From a virus, in the IMG/VR virus record IMGVR_UViG_3300025949_000085, positions 1 to 25,553 of that record: DNA of 25,553 bases. One strand, 5' to 3'. The position numbers and the translations under genes are program-made. The stretch's first letter is position 1. Each line of letters opens with the position of its first letter. Of this stretch, positions 1 to 6,053 are shown piece after piece. Below the pieces are notes generated by a model. That model was not told the DNA's origin. It saw only the letters and a list, made by a program, of their open reading frames with translations, and did no database searches.

Positions 1-85
1 GGGTTAATTTTGCCAGCGAGTTCCGGTTGGCGGGAAAGCAGTTAGAAAAACCCGCGCCGGATGATTCGCTGGCGTAAATGCTCAT
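1..85 (-). CDS. Partial leftward gene, unknown function
   Basis: An ATG on the minus strand at 85 overlaps the TGA of the upstream winged-helix gene as ATGA, the junction used throughout this operon. The reading frame stays open for 28 codons to the window edge, beginning MSIYASESSGAGFSNC. Only the N-terminus is available and I recognise no domain. The translational-coupling overlap is the main support for calling it real. Confidence 0.5.
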   Translation of the reverse strand, partial: MSIYASESSGAGFSNCFPANRNSLAKLT

Positions 86-360
86 GCCTCAAGTTTGAAA
101 TCAGTTTTAGCAGCCCAAATTATCGCACTATGCCCGCTGTTGTTTTTGCCGCGCCTTCCCGTATCGTAAATCAGGCCAGCGGCTGCAAGTTGCGAAATGC
201 GCGGACGGATTGACAGGACACTCTTGCCCATGATTTCCGCGACCTCGTCGGCGGTGGCTTCGCGCGATTTCAGAATTGCAAGGCAACGCTCGCGCAGCTT
301 GGCAGCGTCCGATGCTGCGGGCATCGCTGCCGCGCTGGTGTCTTGGTGTAGTGAGATCAT
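82..360 (-). CDS. Small winged-helix DNA-binding protein
   Basis: This 92-aa protein has a helix-turn-helix pattern in its middle (LRERCLAILKSREATADEVA, then a recognition-helix-like LSIRPRISQLAAAGLI) followed by a wing-like segment (DTGRRGKNNSGHSAIIW). That is the usual layout of MarR-like or replication-initiator-like winged-helix folds. I chose the ATG at 360 because it overlaps the TGA of the preceding gene (ATGA). An ATG at 441 would add 27 residues lying entirely inside the neighbour. It is likely a transcription regulator or accessory DNA-binding factor of the early operon. The target is unknown. Confidence 0.75.
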   Translation of the reverse strand: MISLHQDTSAAAMPAASDAAKLRERCLAILKSREATADEVAEIMGKSVLSIRPRISQLAAAGLIYDTGRRGKNNSGHSAIIWAAKTDFKLEA

Positions 361-638
361 GGCTGGGTAGGGTTTGATTTCGGCAACGCCTCGCGATTCT
401 TCCGCGCAATCTCGACTTGCTCCGCTGAACAAGCCGCGCATATTCCATGCGACGCCGGCTTCTGGTTGCTCGCAACAGCCTCGCCGGTCACGCGGTCATA
501 CCAGCTACCTTTTCCGCCGAAATGCCACGAGCAATAGCCTAAGATTGGGGCCGCCTCGCGCTCCCTGTCCACGGCCTGATCGCGGTAATCGTCGGGGTCT
601 TGGTTGCTGCCTAGATTGGTGAAGATTGAATGGCTCAT
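357..638 (-). CDS. Small Cys/His-containing protein, possible metal binder
   Basis: A 93-aa protein with a cluster of possible metal ligands: a YCSWHF segment near residue 36, and SHGICAAC near residues 63-70. The spacing could build one small zinc site, but no named zinc-ribbon family is recognised. The first 30 residues are acidic and hydrophilic. Its ATG overlaps the stop of the upstream 49-aa membrane peptide, and its own stop overlaps the winged-helix gene start, so it is translated as part of the leftward operon. Function unknown. Confidence 0.65.
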   Translation of the reverse strand: MSHSIFTNLGSNQDPDDYRDQAVDREREAAPILGYCSWHFGGKGSWYDRVTGEAVASNQKPASHGICAACSAEQVEIARKNREALPKSNPTQP

Positions 639-784
639 TGAAAAATCCCCCAGATCGCCAATCCCCAGCCAATCGCGGCCACGATGAACGACGCCAGTAG
701 AAGCGATTTCAAGCGCGCATTGGCCTGCGACAATTCTTTGTTCGTCTGCGACATCCAGAATCTGTTTGGTGGTTCAAAGTTCAT
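635..784 (-). CDS. 49-aa single-pass membrane peptide
   Basis: Reading the minus strand from the ATG at 784 gives 49 codons: a hydrophilic N-terminus with a short amphipathic stretch (SQTNKELSQANARLKS) and then one hydrophobic segment (LLLASFIVAAIGWGLAIWG) ending at GIFQ. It is very short, but its start overlaps the stop of the DUF4326 gene and its stop overlaps the start of the next gene, both as ATGA, which strongly supports it. A C-terminal transmembrane anchor with a cytoplasmic N-terminus is likely. Roles such as membrane-associated superinfection exclusion or accessory lysis function are possible but unproven. Confidence 0.7.
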   Translation of the reverse strand: MNFEPPNRFWMSQTNKELSQANARLKSLLLASFIVAAIGWGLAIWGIFQ

Positions 785-1101
785 ATTAAGCGAGGGTTTG
801 CGATCCTGAGCAGCACGTCAGCATGACATGGGGTTCCAATTTTACACCAACACGCCAGATTCTTTCCGGCAAGCTCTTCACGGATGTTGGCCAGTGCGAA
901 CGGTGGCGTTGCGCCTTCGGCCAGCATCATCTCGAAGGCTTCAACTGCTTCGGCTTGCGATGCGTCATCCGTGAGTTTTCGCATCGGCCCCTTGCGCACT
1001 TTCCACGGATTTCCCCAGCGCGTCGGACGGCTTACCACCACTGTATTCGGCGGCAACCTCCATCCTTTTTTGCGCGATAGCTGGATTCTTTTTGGTGTCA
1101 T
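781..1101 (-). CDS. DUF4326 domain protein
   Basis: This 106-aa protein matches the remembered signature of DUF4326: an N-terminal RPTRWGNPW motif near residues 26-34, a middle helical region, and a C-terminal GKNLACWCKIGTPCHADVLL motif with paired Cys and His. The family is common in phages and bacterial genomes and its biochemical activity is not established to my knowledge. The conserved Cys/His cluster suggests a catalytic or metal-binding site. It is separated by 85 bp from the GIY-YIG gene upstream and coupled to the membrane peptide downstream. No clear Shine-Dalgarno precedes the ATG. Confidence 0.85.
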   Translation of the reverse strand: MTPKRIQLSRKKGWRLPPNTVVVSRPTRWGNPWKVRKGPMRKLTDDASQAEAVEAFEMMLAEGATPPFALANIREELAGKNLACWCKIGTPCHADVLLRIANPRLI

Positions 1102-1186
1102 AAATTTTCAATTCACCGCCACCGTCTCGGTGTCCTTAACCGTTGCGACCATGCTATGAGGTCTGTCCGCAGCATGGCGGTGAAAA

Positions 1187-1639
1187 TTATTTGGTTGGTA
1201 TTGTTGGTATTTCTACTTTCGGCACACGGATGATATAAAATCCGCCGCGCTCGTCAGAACCGGTTGCGTATTTAATGCCGAGCGATTTTGCCGCGCTACA
1301 AGCCTGCACCCTTTCCGTTTTTGTTGGAACCCAAAAAGATTTTCCGGCAGCAATTCTTTTCCTTATCTCGTTGGTTTTGAATCTTGTTCTCACCGGGTTT
1401 GGCAGATGTTTGTTGATAGGTTCCGATCCTTGATTTCTAAACTCGATAATCCATTTCCTTTCGGCCTTGTTTGCCTTGCTGTAAGCAACAACTTCAAGAA
1501 TCTTAATTTCAAAATCTTCCCGTATGGTGTTGTTGGAACGGTGTGCGCAACCGCGCGCTTTCATGTTTCTGGTTTGGCCCACATACCGGCATTTTCCGGT
1601 AGATTTTGAGAACAGGCCGTAGATAAAAATTCTTTTCAT
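1187..1639 (-). CDS. GIY-YIG nuclease-domain protein with C-terminal module
   Basis: A 150-aa protein. Residues 5-90 carry the GIY-YIG fold: FIYG and YVGQ correspond to the two namesake motifs, the Arg after TRNMKA is the expected catalytic-arginine region, and a Glu in AERKWIIEF is the likely metal-ligand Glu. Residues 100-150 form a separate module (GKSFWVPTKTERVQACSAAK) that resembles the whole of the 62-aa protein encoded immediately upstream. GIY-YIG proteins cut DNA in homing, repair or restriction. A free-standing phage copy could be a homing-like endonuclease or attack competing DNA. Its ATG overlaps the upstream stop as ATGA. Confidence 0.85.
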   Translation of the reverse strand: MKRIFIYGLFSKSTGKCRYVGQTRNMKARGCAHRSNNTIREDFEIKILEVVAYSKANKAERKWIIEFRNQGSEPINKHLPNPVRTRFKTNEIRKRIAAGKSFWVPTKTERVQACSAAKSLGIKYATGSDERGGFYIIRVPKVEIPTIPTK

Positions 1640-1824
1640 ATCGCAGCCACTTTAAATTCTCCGTTGTCCCCCTCTTTGGTGACAACATCGAAATCAATGA
1701 CGCCCGAATCTTTTAGCGACTTCGCAACGCGGGAAGCGGATTGCCGCTCCCGCTCTGATTTAACCATGAAGTGCTTTCCGACCTTTAGCTGCCTGACTCT
1801 TTGGGCTATTTCGATTTGTTTCAT
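1636..1824 (-). CDS. 62-aa protein related to the C-terminal module of the GIY-YIG gene
   Basis: The protein begins MKQIEIAQRVRQLKVGKHF and is essentially one small alpha/beta module. Aligned with the GIY-YIG C-terminus, GKHFMVKSERERQSASRV matches GKSFWVPTKTERVQACSA, with shared G, K, F, V, ER, A and a following AKSL. From memory, similar short modules occur in many phage proteins of unknown role. I chose the ATG at 1824; a TTG at 1848 would add eight residues. This is the first gene of the leftward operon, directly beside the divergent control region, so it may be a small DNA-binding or regulatory protein. Confidence 0.65.
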   Translation of the reverse strand: MKQIEIAQRVRQLKVGKHFMVKSERERQSASRVAKSLKDSGVIDFDVVTKEGDNGEFKVAAI

Positions 1825-1830
1825 TTGCCT

Positions 1831-1859
1831 GATAATGACAGAGCGCAAAATATTGTCAA
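1831..1859 (-). promoter_or_regulatory. Candidate leftward early promoter
   Basis: On the minus strand a perfect TTGACA (1859-1854) is followed after 16 bp by CATTAT, a four-of-six match to the -10 consensus. The -10 lies only about 7 bp before the ATG at 1824, so a transcript from here would be nearly leaderless. The -10 is weak and the assignment is tentative. Confidence 0.3.
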
Positions 1860-2084
1860 CTATTTATCAAAAGTTTTTACCGGCTTCTAAACTTCAACAA
1901 AACCTTTTCAAACATTGGACAAAATCACTTTTCCGCAAATTCAACCCCTCAAATCATCATGGGGATAACACCTGAATTGACATTTTTCCGAAATTGTGTT
2001 GACGAGGGGAAAGGTTTTGGGATGATGGGTGGCGCTGACGCGAGTTGGCCGGTGAGTAGAAACCACCGAATGAATAAAAGCTGA
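1860..2084. promoter_or_regulatory. Divergent intergenic control region
   Basis: This AT-rich stretch separates the leftward accessory operon from the rightward replication genes. On the plus strand it contains TTGACA at 1977-1982 and TTGACG at 1999-2004. The latter has a weak GATGAT-like element at about 16 bp spacing, giving a candidate rightward promoter. AAAACCTTTT at 1899-1908 is matched in inverted orientation by AAAGGTTTT at 2010-2018, possible paired operator sites. A 20-codon open frame (2022-2084, MMGGADASWP...) ends exactly before the ATG at 2085 and could be a leader peptide, but nothing beyond that junction supports it. Confidence 0.4.
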
Positions 2085-2219
2085 ATGAAAATCAAACGAA
2101 ATTTAACGCCGCCATCTTGGATTTGTGCATCTGGGTTTCCAGGATCGCATCGCGATTCTGACTTCCCCGTTTCTACGCAGATTCAGGGTGGCGGCTTTAG
2201 AGTTTGGAGGATTCAATGA
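2085..2219 (+). CDS. Possible 44-aa small protein
   Basis: An ATG at 2085 opens a 44-codon frame whose TGA overlaps the ATG of the next gene as ATGA at 2216. The product (MKIKRNLTPPSWICASGFPG...) has no recognised domain. No Shine-Dalgarno is obvious and codon use is unremarkable. The start/stop overlap is the only positive evidence. The alternative is a plain 5' leader for the downstream gene. Confidence 0.3.
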   Translation: MKIKRNLTPPSWICASGFPGSHRDSDFPVSTQIQGGGFRVWRIQ

Positions 2220-2407
2220 AGCCTAAGATCGTTATTTCTGTAACTTTTGATATTGGAATGTTGGCTCAACTGGCACTTGATGAGGCTCAAAAAATGAAAC
2301 ACTTCAAGGGGTTAAACATCAAGTCGGAGCCGGTTTATTTTGATCACGACGAAACCTGCTTTGATGGGATAAAAATCTCGTCTATTCCCGATACGGAAAA
2401 GGAATAA
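2216..2407 (+). CDS. Small hypothetical protein, first secure gene of the replication operon
   Basis: A 63-aa protein starting MKPKIVISVTFDIGMLAQLA. I chose the ATG at 2216 because a strong GGAGG lies at 2206-2210, rather than a TTG four codons upstream. The N-terminus looks like a beta strand followed by a helix; the C-terminus is acidic (FDHDETCFDGIK). No family is recognised. It ends one base before the replication-initiator ATG, so the two are probably co-translated. Its position suggests a replication or early regulatory accessory, but the sequence gives no direct evidence of function. Confidence 0.65.
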   Translation: MKPKIVISVTFDIGMLAQLALDEAQKMKHFKGLNIKSEPVYFDHDETCFDGIKISSIPDTEKE

Positions 2408-2408
2408 T

Positions 2409-3161
2409 ATGGCAGACTGGTTCAAATTCTACGAGAACGACTTGGACGAAACTCGTCTGCAATACGCCATCTCTCAACTGCCAGAGGTTATTCCGGTGTG
2501 GGTCGGGATACTGTCGGAAGCGTGTCGGCACAAAGTCGGGACAGTGTCTTGGGGATCAGACGAGATTGAGCTTTTTGGATTTTCAAAGAGGCTTGGGCTA
2601 TCCATCCCAAAGGTCAATGAGGCCATAATTCTGCTCGAAAAGATACGATACATCAGCCGCCAGCCGGATTCCGTAACTGTGATAAAATGGGGTGAAAAAC
2701 AGTCAGAATACTGCCAAAAGCTGACCAAAAAGCAAAATCAGGCAGGCGATAAAAACCCAAATAATGGTAAAAGTGTCGGGACACTGTCGGGACACTGTCG
2801 GGACACTGTCGGCCAAGAGGAGAGGAGAGGAGAGGAGATAAGAGAAAAGAAAGAGAGAGAGTTCCCAGAAACTCCGCCAATGAGCCGAAAAGATTTCGAT
2901 TCGCTGGCAGAAATGAGGGGCGTGCCGAAAGACTGCGCTGAATGGTTTTGGAACACACACGACGCATCGAACTGGTTGGATGGCAGAGGTAATCCAATCC
3001 GAAAGGTAGAGCCATTGCTTCTGAATGCACTGAAGGTCTGGCGATCCAATGGGGCAAAAAAAACAAACGGACAATTCCCTTCATCCAAAAAACCTACTGC
3101 GACGATTCGCGACATGGTTCCGACGGCGGAACAACTTCGAGAAATGGGGATCGAGGAATGA
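2409..3161 (+). CDS. O-like phage replication initiator / helicase loader
   Basis: A 250-aa protein. Residues 1-100 (ADWFKFYENDLDETRLQYAI, then FSKRLGLSIPKVNEAIILLE) look like the winged-helix N-terminus of phage replication-initiation proteins that bind origin iterons. Residues about 115-160 are low-complexity and highly charged (EERRGEEIREKKEREFPE). Residues 160-225 (SRKDFDSLAEM ... WLDGRGNPIRKVEPLLLNAL) resemble the C-terminal domain of phage O/DnaD/DnaT-like proteins that contact helicase. The gene carries two 11-bp iteron arrays and a polypurine tract, so it probably contains its own origin. It overlaps the downstream primase-helicase start as ATGA. The family call rests on layout and motif memory, not on a search. 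Confidence 0.7.
   Translation: MADWFKFYENDLDETRLQYAISQLPEVIPVWVGILSEACRHKVGTVSWGSDEIELFGFSKRLGLSIPKVNEAIILLEKIRYISRQPDSVTVIKWGEKQSEYCQKLTKKQNQAGDKNPNNGKSVGTLSGHCRDTVGQEERRGEEIREKKEREFPETPPMSRKDFDSLAEMRGVPKDCAEWFWNTHDASNWLDGRGNPIRKVEPLLLNALKVWRSNGAKKTNGQFPSSKKPTATIRDMVPTAEQLREMGIEE
2502..2545 (+). repeat. Iteron array 1: four 11-bp GTCGG repeats
   Basis: Four units in exact 11-bp register: GTCGGGATACT, GTCGGAAGCGT, GTCGGCACAAA and GTCGGGACAGT. Because 11 is not a multiple of 3, the repeats are read in different frames, so protein-level repetition cannot explain them. The spacing puts each unit on nearly the same face of the helix. They match the consensus of the second array in the same gene. 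Confidence 0.8.
2775..2818 (+). repeat. Iteron array 2: three perfect 11-bp repeats plus a partial unit
   Basis: Three identical GTCGGGACACT units run from 2775 to 2807, followed by a fourth unit sharing only GTCGG (2808-2818). Counting two upstream bases, each junction forms AGTGTC-GG-GACACT or a close variant, a dyad within the repeat. The array lies directly upstream of a polypurine tract. Confidence 0.9.
2815..2861 (+). other. Polypurine tract beside the iterons
   Basis: All 47 bases are purines except a single T at 2839. The first part is a run of AGAGG-type repeats and the rest alternates AG and AAAG. It encodes a highly charged linker of the initiator protein. Such tracts are easily melted or form triplex structures, and placement immediately after iterons fits an origin unwinding element. 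Confidence 0.65.
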
Positions 3162-4855
3162 AATACGAGGACTTCATCAGCCGGTTTCAAAAGACGCGCA
3201 AGACCGGGCAGGGCGTTTTAGTTCGCTGCCCGCATCACGACGATTCAGACAAGACGCCTTCGCTGTCAATCTCGCCGGCCAGAGACGGCGGCGTTCTGGT
3301 CAAGTGTTTTGCCGGCTGCACAATGCCGGAGATTGTCGGCGCGCTCGGCTTGCAGCCAAAGGATTTATTCGCGAAGGAACTACCCGTGAAGTTCACCCCG
3401 CCGCCAGCCAAAGCGGAAAAGAAAAACGGCGAACCTGACGCGATCCCTGTCATTGACAAAATTTATTCCTACCGCGACGCGAACGGGGTTGAGGTTTATC
3501 AGGCACTGCGCATGAAACCGAAATCGTTCCGGCAACGTCACAGGGTCAACGGCGCATGGGTTTGGAAAATGGATGGTGTTGAGCGTGTGATTTATCGTCT
3601 GCCGGAAATCATCAAGGCACAAAGCGTCTGGATCACCGAAGGGGAAAAGGACGTTGAAAATTTAGTCGCGCTTGGATTTGAAGCAACCTGCAATGTCGGC
3701 GGTTCAAAAAACTGGCTGGAAAGTTACGGCGAAAACTTCACCGGAAAAGACGTTGTGATTTGTGGCGACAACGACAAGCCGGGGCTGGAATATGTCCAGT
3801 TCGTTTCTGAAACCATCGCTCCATTCGCGAAGACTGTTCGCGTCGTAAAGATGCCGAGCACGGTCAAAGATGTTTCCGACTACATCGCATCATTTAAAAA
3901 ACCGGACGAAGCAAGGGCGGCACTGCGGGACATGGCCGAAGCTGCGCATCCTTCGGTCAATGGCCACTCTCTGCCGATTTATTCCATTGGAGAAATGGAG
4001 TCGAGCTACAAAAACTTTGTGCGCTCAATGGGTGAAAATTCTTTTTCGCTGGGCAAGTGGCTTCCGACGCTTGGGTTGAGAATGCGCGCGCTCGTTCCCG
4101 GCGAACTTGTATTCATCATCGGCGACACCGGCACTGGCAAGACAGGAATCTTGCAGCAAATCGCCAAGGCGGCGCTGCCGCTACCAACGCTTTTCTTTGA
4201 GTTGGAGCTTCCAAAAGAATTGATGTTTGAGCGATTTGTTTCGATGACTACGCGTATGACGGGCGAGCAAGTAGAGACGACCTATCAAGCCCAAGACGAC
4301 ACGATAGCTTCAGAGATGGACGCCGCGTATGCCGGCCTGCTTGTCTGCCCCGTCGCCCGCCTTACGCTTGCGCGCATGGAGGAAATCATCACACGTTCAG
4401 AACTGAAGTTTGGCGAGCGCCCGCGCGTCGTCATGGTGGACTACATCCAGCTTGTGAAGGGTGAGGGCCAAAACCGGCGCGAGAAGATTTCCGACATTGC
4501 CGAGGAATTAAAAGTGATGGCGAAATCCACGCGAACCATAATCATCGCGTCCAGCCAGATCGCCCGGCCTCAAAATGTTGACGAAGATTGGGAGCCGACG
4601 CTTCACAGCGCCAAGGAATCAGGCAGCATCGAATCATCTTGCGGCGTGATGATCGGAGCTTGGCAGGACGCCAAAGAGGCGGCTACACTGAATCTTCGCG
4701 TGCTCAAATCAACCAAAGGCGGCACTGGAACATTCGTGAAATGCAACTTCGACGGCGCAAGGATGCTAATAACCGAGCGGGCGAAGTTTGCGCCAGAGGA
4801 TTACCCCAACCAGCACAACGGTCGGGGTGAGCGACACGGCCCAAATGAAATATGA
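3158..4855 (+). CDS. Bifunctional DNA primase-helicase (T7 gp4-like)
   Basis: A 565-aa replicative enzyme that should synthesise primers and unwind DNA at the phage fork. Residues 20-60 form a CHC2-type zinc finger (C24, H26/H27, C50, C54). Residues 155-235 form a TOPRIM domain with E161 in EGEKD and a GDND motif at 203-206. Residues 295-540 form a DnaB/RecA-like helicase with Walker A GDTGTGKT (322-329), a catalytic-Glu region FFELEL, Walker B ending at D428 (VVMVDYIQL) and a sensor SSQIARP near 465-471. Length and order match T7 gp4-like proteins. The ATG overlaps the initiator stop (ATGA), fitting a co-translated replisome pair. Confidence 0.93.
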   Translation: MKYEDFISRFQKTRKTGQGVLVRCPHHDDSDKTPSLSISPARDGGVLVKCFAGCTMPEIVGALGLQPKDLFAKELPVKFTPPPAKAEKKNGEPDAIPVIDKIYSYRDANGVEVYQALRMKPKSFRQRHRVNGAWVWKMDGVERVIYRLPEIIKAQSVWITEGEKDVENLVALGFEATCNVGGSKNWLESYGENFTGKDVVICGDNDKPGLEYVQFVSETIAPFAKTVRVVKMPSTVKDVSDYIASFKKPDEARAALRDMAEAAHPSVNGHSLPIYSIGEMESSYKNFVRSMGENSFSLGKWLPTLGLRMRALVPGELVFIIGDTGTGKTGILQQIAKAALPLPTLFFELELPKELMFERFVSMTTRMTGEQVETTYQAQDDTIASEMDAAYAGLLVCPVARLTLARMEEIITRSELKFGERPRVVMVDYIQLVKGEGQNRREKISDIAEELKVMAKSTRTIIIASSQIARPQNVDEDWEPTLHSAKESGSIESSCGVMIGAWQDAKEAATLNLRVLKSTKGGTGTFVKCNFDGARMLITERAKFAPEDYPNQHNGRGERHGPNEI

Positions 4856-4991
4856 ATTGCAACCGAAACGCTATGGCCGGGTTCGCTCCAACCCGTGGTT
4901 CGAGCGTCCGGTCAACGACTTACAAACAATCGGAAGAAATAATGAAATATCTATTGACGTAGCCGCTACGTCGTGTAGATTGGTCACGTAA
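4845..4991 (+). CDS. Possible 48-aa small protein
   Basis: An ATG at 4845, 11 bases inside the primase-helicase end, opens 48 codons (MKYELQPKRYGRVRSNPWFE...). A second frame starts at 4852 as ATGA with the primase stop and gives 34 codons (MNCNRNAMAGFAPTRG...). Neither has a recognised domain or a clear ribosome-binding site, and the interval also holds a palindrome with a promoter-like context. At most one of them is likely to be real. The longer frame is listed as the better guess. Confidence 0.3.
   Translation: MKYELQPKRYGRVRSNPWFERPVNDLQTIGRNNEISIDVAATSCRLVT
4954..4981 (+). promoter_or_regulatory. Candidate promoter with a palindromic operator in the spacer
   Basis: TTGACG at 4954-4959 and TAGATT at 4976-4981 are 16 bp apart, each a partial match to sigma-70 boxes. 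Overlapping the -35 end and filling most of the spacer is a perfect inverted repeat, GACGTAG-CCG-CTACGTC (4956-4972). A regulator bound there would block polymerase. The dyad could instead be a simple RNA hairpin. Confidence 0.4.
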
Positions 4992-5031
4992 AGAGCGACG
5001 GGCCAGTAACCCGAAGCCAAAGAAGAACAAA

Positions 5032-5247
5032 ATGAAAAATACGACGAAATTCAACGTGATCGGAATCAGCAACAACATCGCGAAGCTCCAACGGGTCGGC
5101 GGCGGATTCCTCGCAATGGCGGATGGTGCGGAATACATCGGCAAGGTCGGCGATGTGGTGGAACTGCTCGAAAAAGACTACACGCCCGAAGGCGACCTCG
5201 CCGGATACCAGAAGATGTCTGACATCTATGATGCGGAGGTCGCATGA
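5032..5247 (+). CDS. Small hypothetical protein
   Basis: A 71-aa protein starting MKNTTKFNVIGISNNIAKLQ, with a predicted beta/helix mix and an acidic C-terminal half (VELLEKDYTPEGDLAGYQKM). No family is recognised. The leader is A-rich (agaagaacaaa) with no strong Shine-Dalgarno. It overlaps the downstream basic protein gene as ATGA, so the two are coupled. It sits between replication and packaging genes. Confidence 0.65.
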   Translation: MKNTTKFNVIGISNNIAKLQRVGGGFLAMADGAEYIGKVGDVVELLEKDYTPEGDLAGYQKMSDIYDAEVA

Positions 5248-5405
5248 ACAAGGCCGCCAGTGATTACATGCGCGAAATGCAACGCCGCTCCGCCGAATCC
5301 CGGTGGGGCGGTCTTTCCGCTGCTGAACGGTCGGCGAAAATGAAGGCGCTTCGGGCAAAGGCCAAACGAAAACCCAAGCGCGTCGCCCGGCGCTCGAACG
5401 ATTAA
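5244..5405 (+). CDS. Small basic protein, possible nucleic-acid binder
   Basis: An ATG at 5244, preceded by GGAGG at 5235-5239, opens 53 codons ending at TAA 5403-5405. The product has a helical N-terminus (MNKAASDYMREMQRRSAESR), a WGGLSAAERSAKMKALRAKA segment, and a strongly basic tail (KRKPKRVARR). Composition suggests DNA or RNA binding. The WxxLSAAERS-type motif recalls short phage proteins with Trp-rich repeats, but I cannot name a family. It is coupled to the upstream gene by an ATGA overlap. Confidence 0.65.
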   Translation: MNKAASDYMREMQRRSAESRWGGLSAAERSAKMKALRAKAKRKPKRVARRSND

Positions 5406-5500
5406 CCCCAGCAGCCAAAATGCCAGTGAGGGGGATTTAGGGGGAGGATTTTAATCTCTGTCAAGCCTAAACAACTTTTCAGCTTGAACTTTACCGATAA
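5406..5500 (+). promoter_or_regulatory. Intergenic leader of the packaging operon
   Basis: This 95-bp gap contains two G-rich purine blocks (gggggattta, gggggaggatttt) and, at 5484-5500, TTGAACTTTACCGATAA, the weakest member of a motif family found before several late genes (see 7564, 9835, 11618 and 23640). No terminator hairpin is visible. The motif directly abuts the ATG at 5501, or lies about 21 bp before the alternative ATG at 5522. Confidence 0.4.
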
Positions 5501-5833
5501 ATGAATAAACCTCATGGCAGGATGGAAACTGGTAAAGCTAAAACGCAATTCAAGCCCGGCCAGTCCGGTAATCCCGGCGGTCGTCCGAAGGGTCTTGAAA
5601 CTCTCGTCCGCGAAAAGACCAAGAACGGCGTCGCCATCGTCGAGGTTATGGCTGGAATCGCTTCAGGCGTTTTCAAAATTGACGGCAAGCGTCCGCGTCA
5701 CTCTGACTGCATTGAGGCGAACAAATGGCTTGCAGAACGCGGTTACGGCAAGGTGCGCGACGTGCTTGAAGTTGACGGCTCGGAAAACTTGTCGCTGCTG
5801 GTGGCCGTCGCGCTTGCGAAAAAATCTGATTAA
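5501..5833 (+). CDS. DUF5681 domain protein, putative small terminase
   Basis: A 110-aa protein with FKPGQSGNPGGRPKG at residues 17-31, the hallmark of DUF5681, followed by a helical region ending NKWLAERGYGKVRDVLEV. DUF5681 proteins are often encoded just before the large terminase in phages and are presumed to act in DNA recognition for packaging. That assignment follows from context rather than from a demonstrated activity here. An ATG at 5522 is an alternative start. A large terminase follows within about 210 bp, with one small gene between. Confidence 0.75.
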   Translation: MNKPHGRMETGKAKTQFKPGQSGNPGGRPKGLETLVREKTKNGVAIVEVMAGIASGVFKIDGKRPRHSDCIEANKWLAERGYGKVRDVLEVDGSENLSLLVAVALAKKSD

Positions 5834-5852
5834 ATAAACAAAACCAAAACCT

Positions 5853-6053
5853 ATGTTCGGAAACTTCATATCATCCGCAATCAAAGTCGTGACGCTCCCG
5901 GTGGACGCCGCGAACGCTGCAATGGACATCGCCTGCGGCGGCGACGGAAGCAAACGCTCCCGCAACGCTCCCGACTGTCCAAACCCGCTATCGCTAATCG
6001 AAAGCGTTCGTGATTCCGCGGCTGATGCTGCCAAAGACATTGACGATGAGTAA
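5853..6053 (+). CDS. Small Ala-rich protein upstream of the terminase
   Basis: A 66-aa protein with an amphipathic or weakly hydrophobic N-terminus (MFGNFISSAIKVVTLPVDAA), a Cys/Ser/Asp-rich centre, and an acidic helical end (RDSAADAAKDIDDE). From memory, short proteins with this kind of start and acidic tail recur near packaging genes in podovirus-like contigs, but no function is known to me. Its leader is A-rich with no Shine-Dalgarno. It overlaps the large-terminase start by 8 bp. Confidence 0.6.
   Translation: MFGNFISSAIKVVTLPVDAANAAMDIACGGDGSKRSRNAPDCPNPLSLIESVRDSAADAAKDIDDE

Larger units (their letters stand above)
2502..2861. other. Candidate phage origin of replication inside the initiator gene
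   Basis: Two iteron arrays and the adjacent purine tract lie inside the initiator-like gene. Lambda has the same architecture, with iterons and an easily melted region inside the O gene. The initiator would bind the GTCGGGACACT repeats and recruit the primase-helicase encoded next. This is inference from architecture; no replication data are visible. Confidence 0.6.

Noticed and set aside
1102-1186. Possible 14- and 20-codon peptides on the minus strand between the DUF4326 and GIY-YIG genes
   Set aside because: They are too short, lack ribosome-binding sites, and do not make the exact ATGA junction seen elsewhere in the operon.
2775-2818. Short direct repeats considered as a CRISPR array
   Set aside because: Units are 11 bp and contiguous, with no spacers, and they lie in a coding gene.
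2653-3190. Several minus-strand open frames opposite the replication initiator
   Set aside because: They overlap each other and the initiator; long runs such as SFLLSPLLSSPL come directly from the antisense of the polypurine tract.
5514-5837. Alternative plus-strand frame over the DUF5681 gene
   Set aside because: The DUF5681 signature FKPGQSGNPGGRPKG is in the other frame; this frame is Arg/Ser-rich noise.
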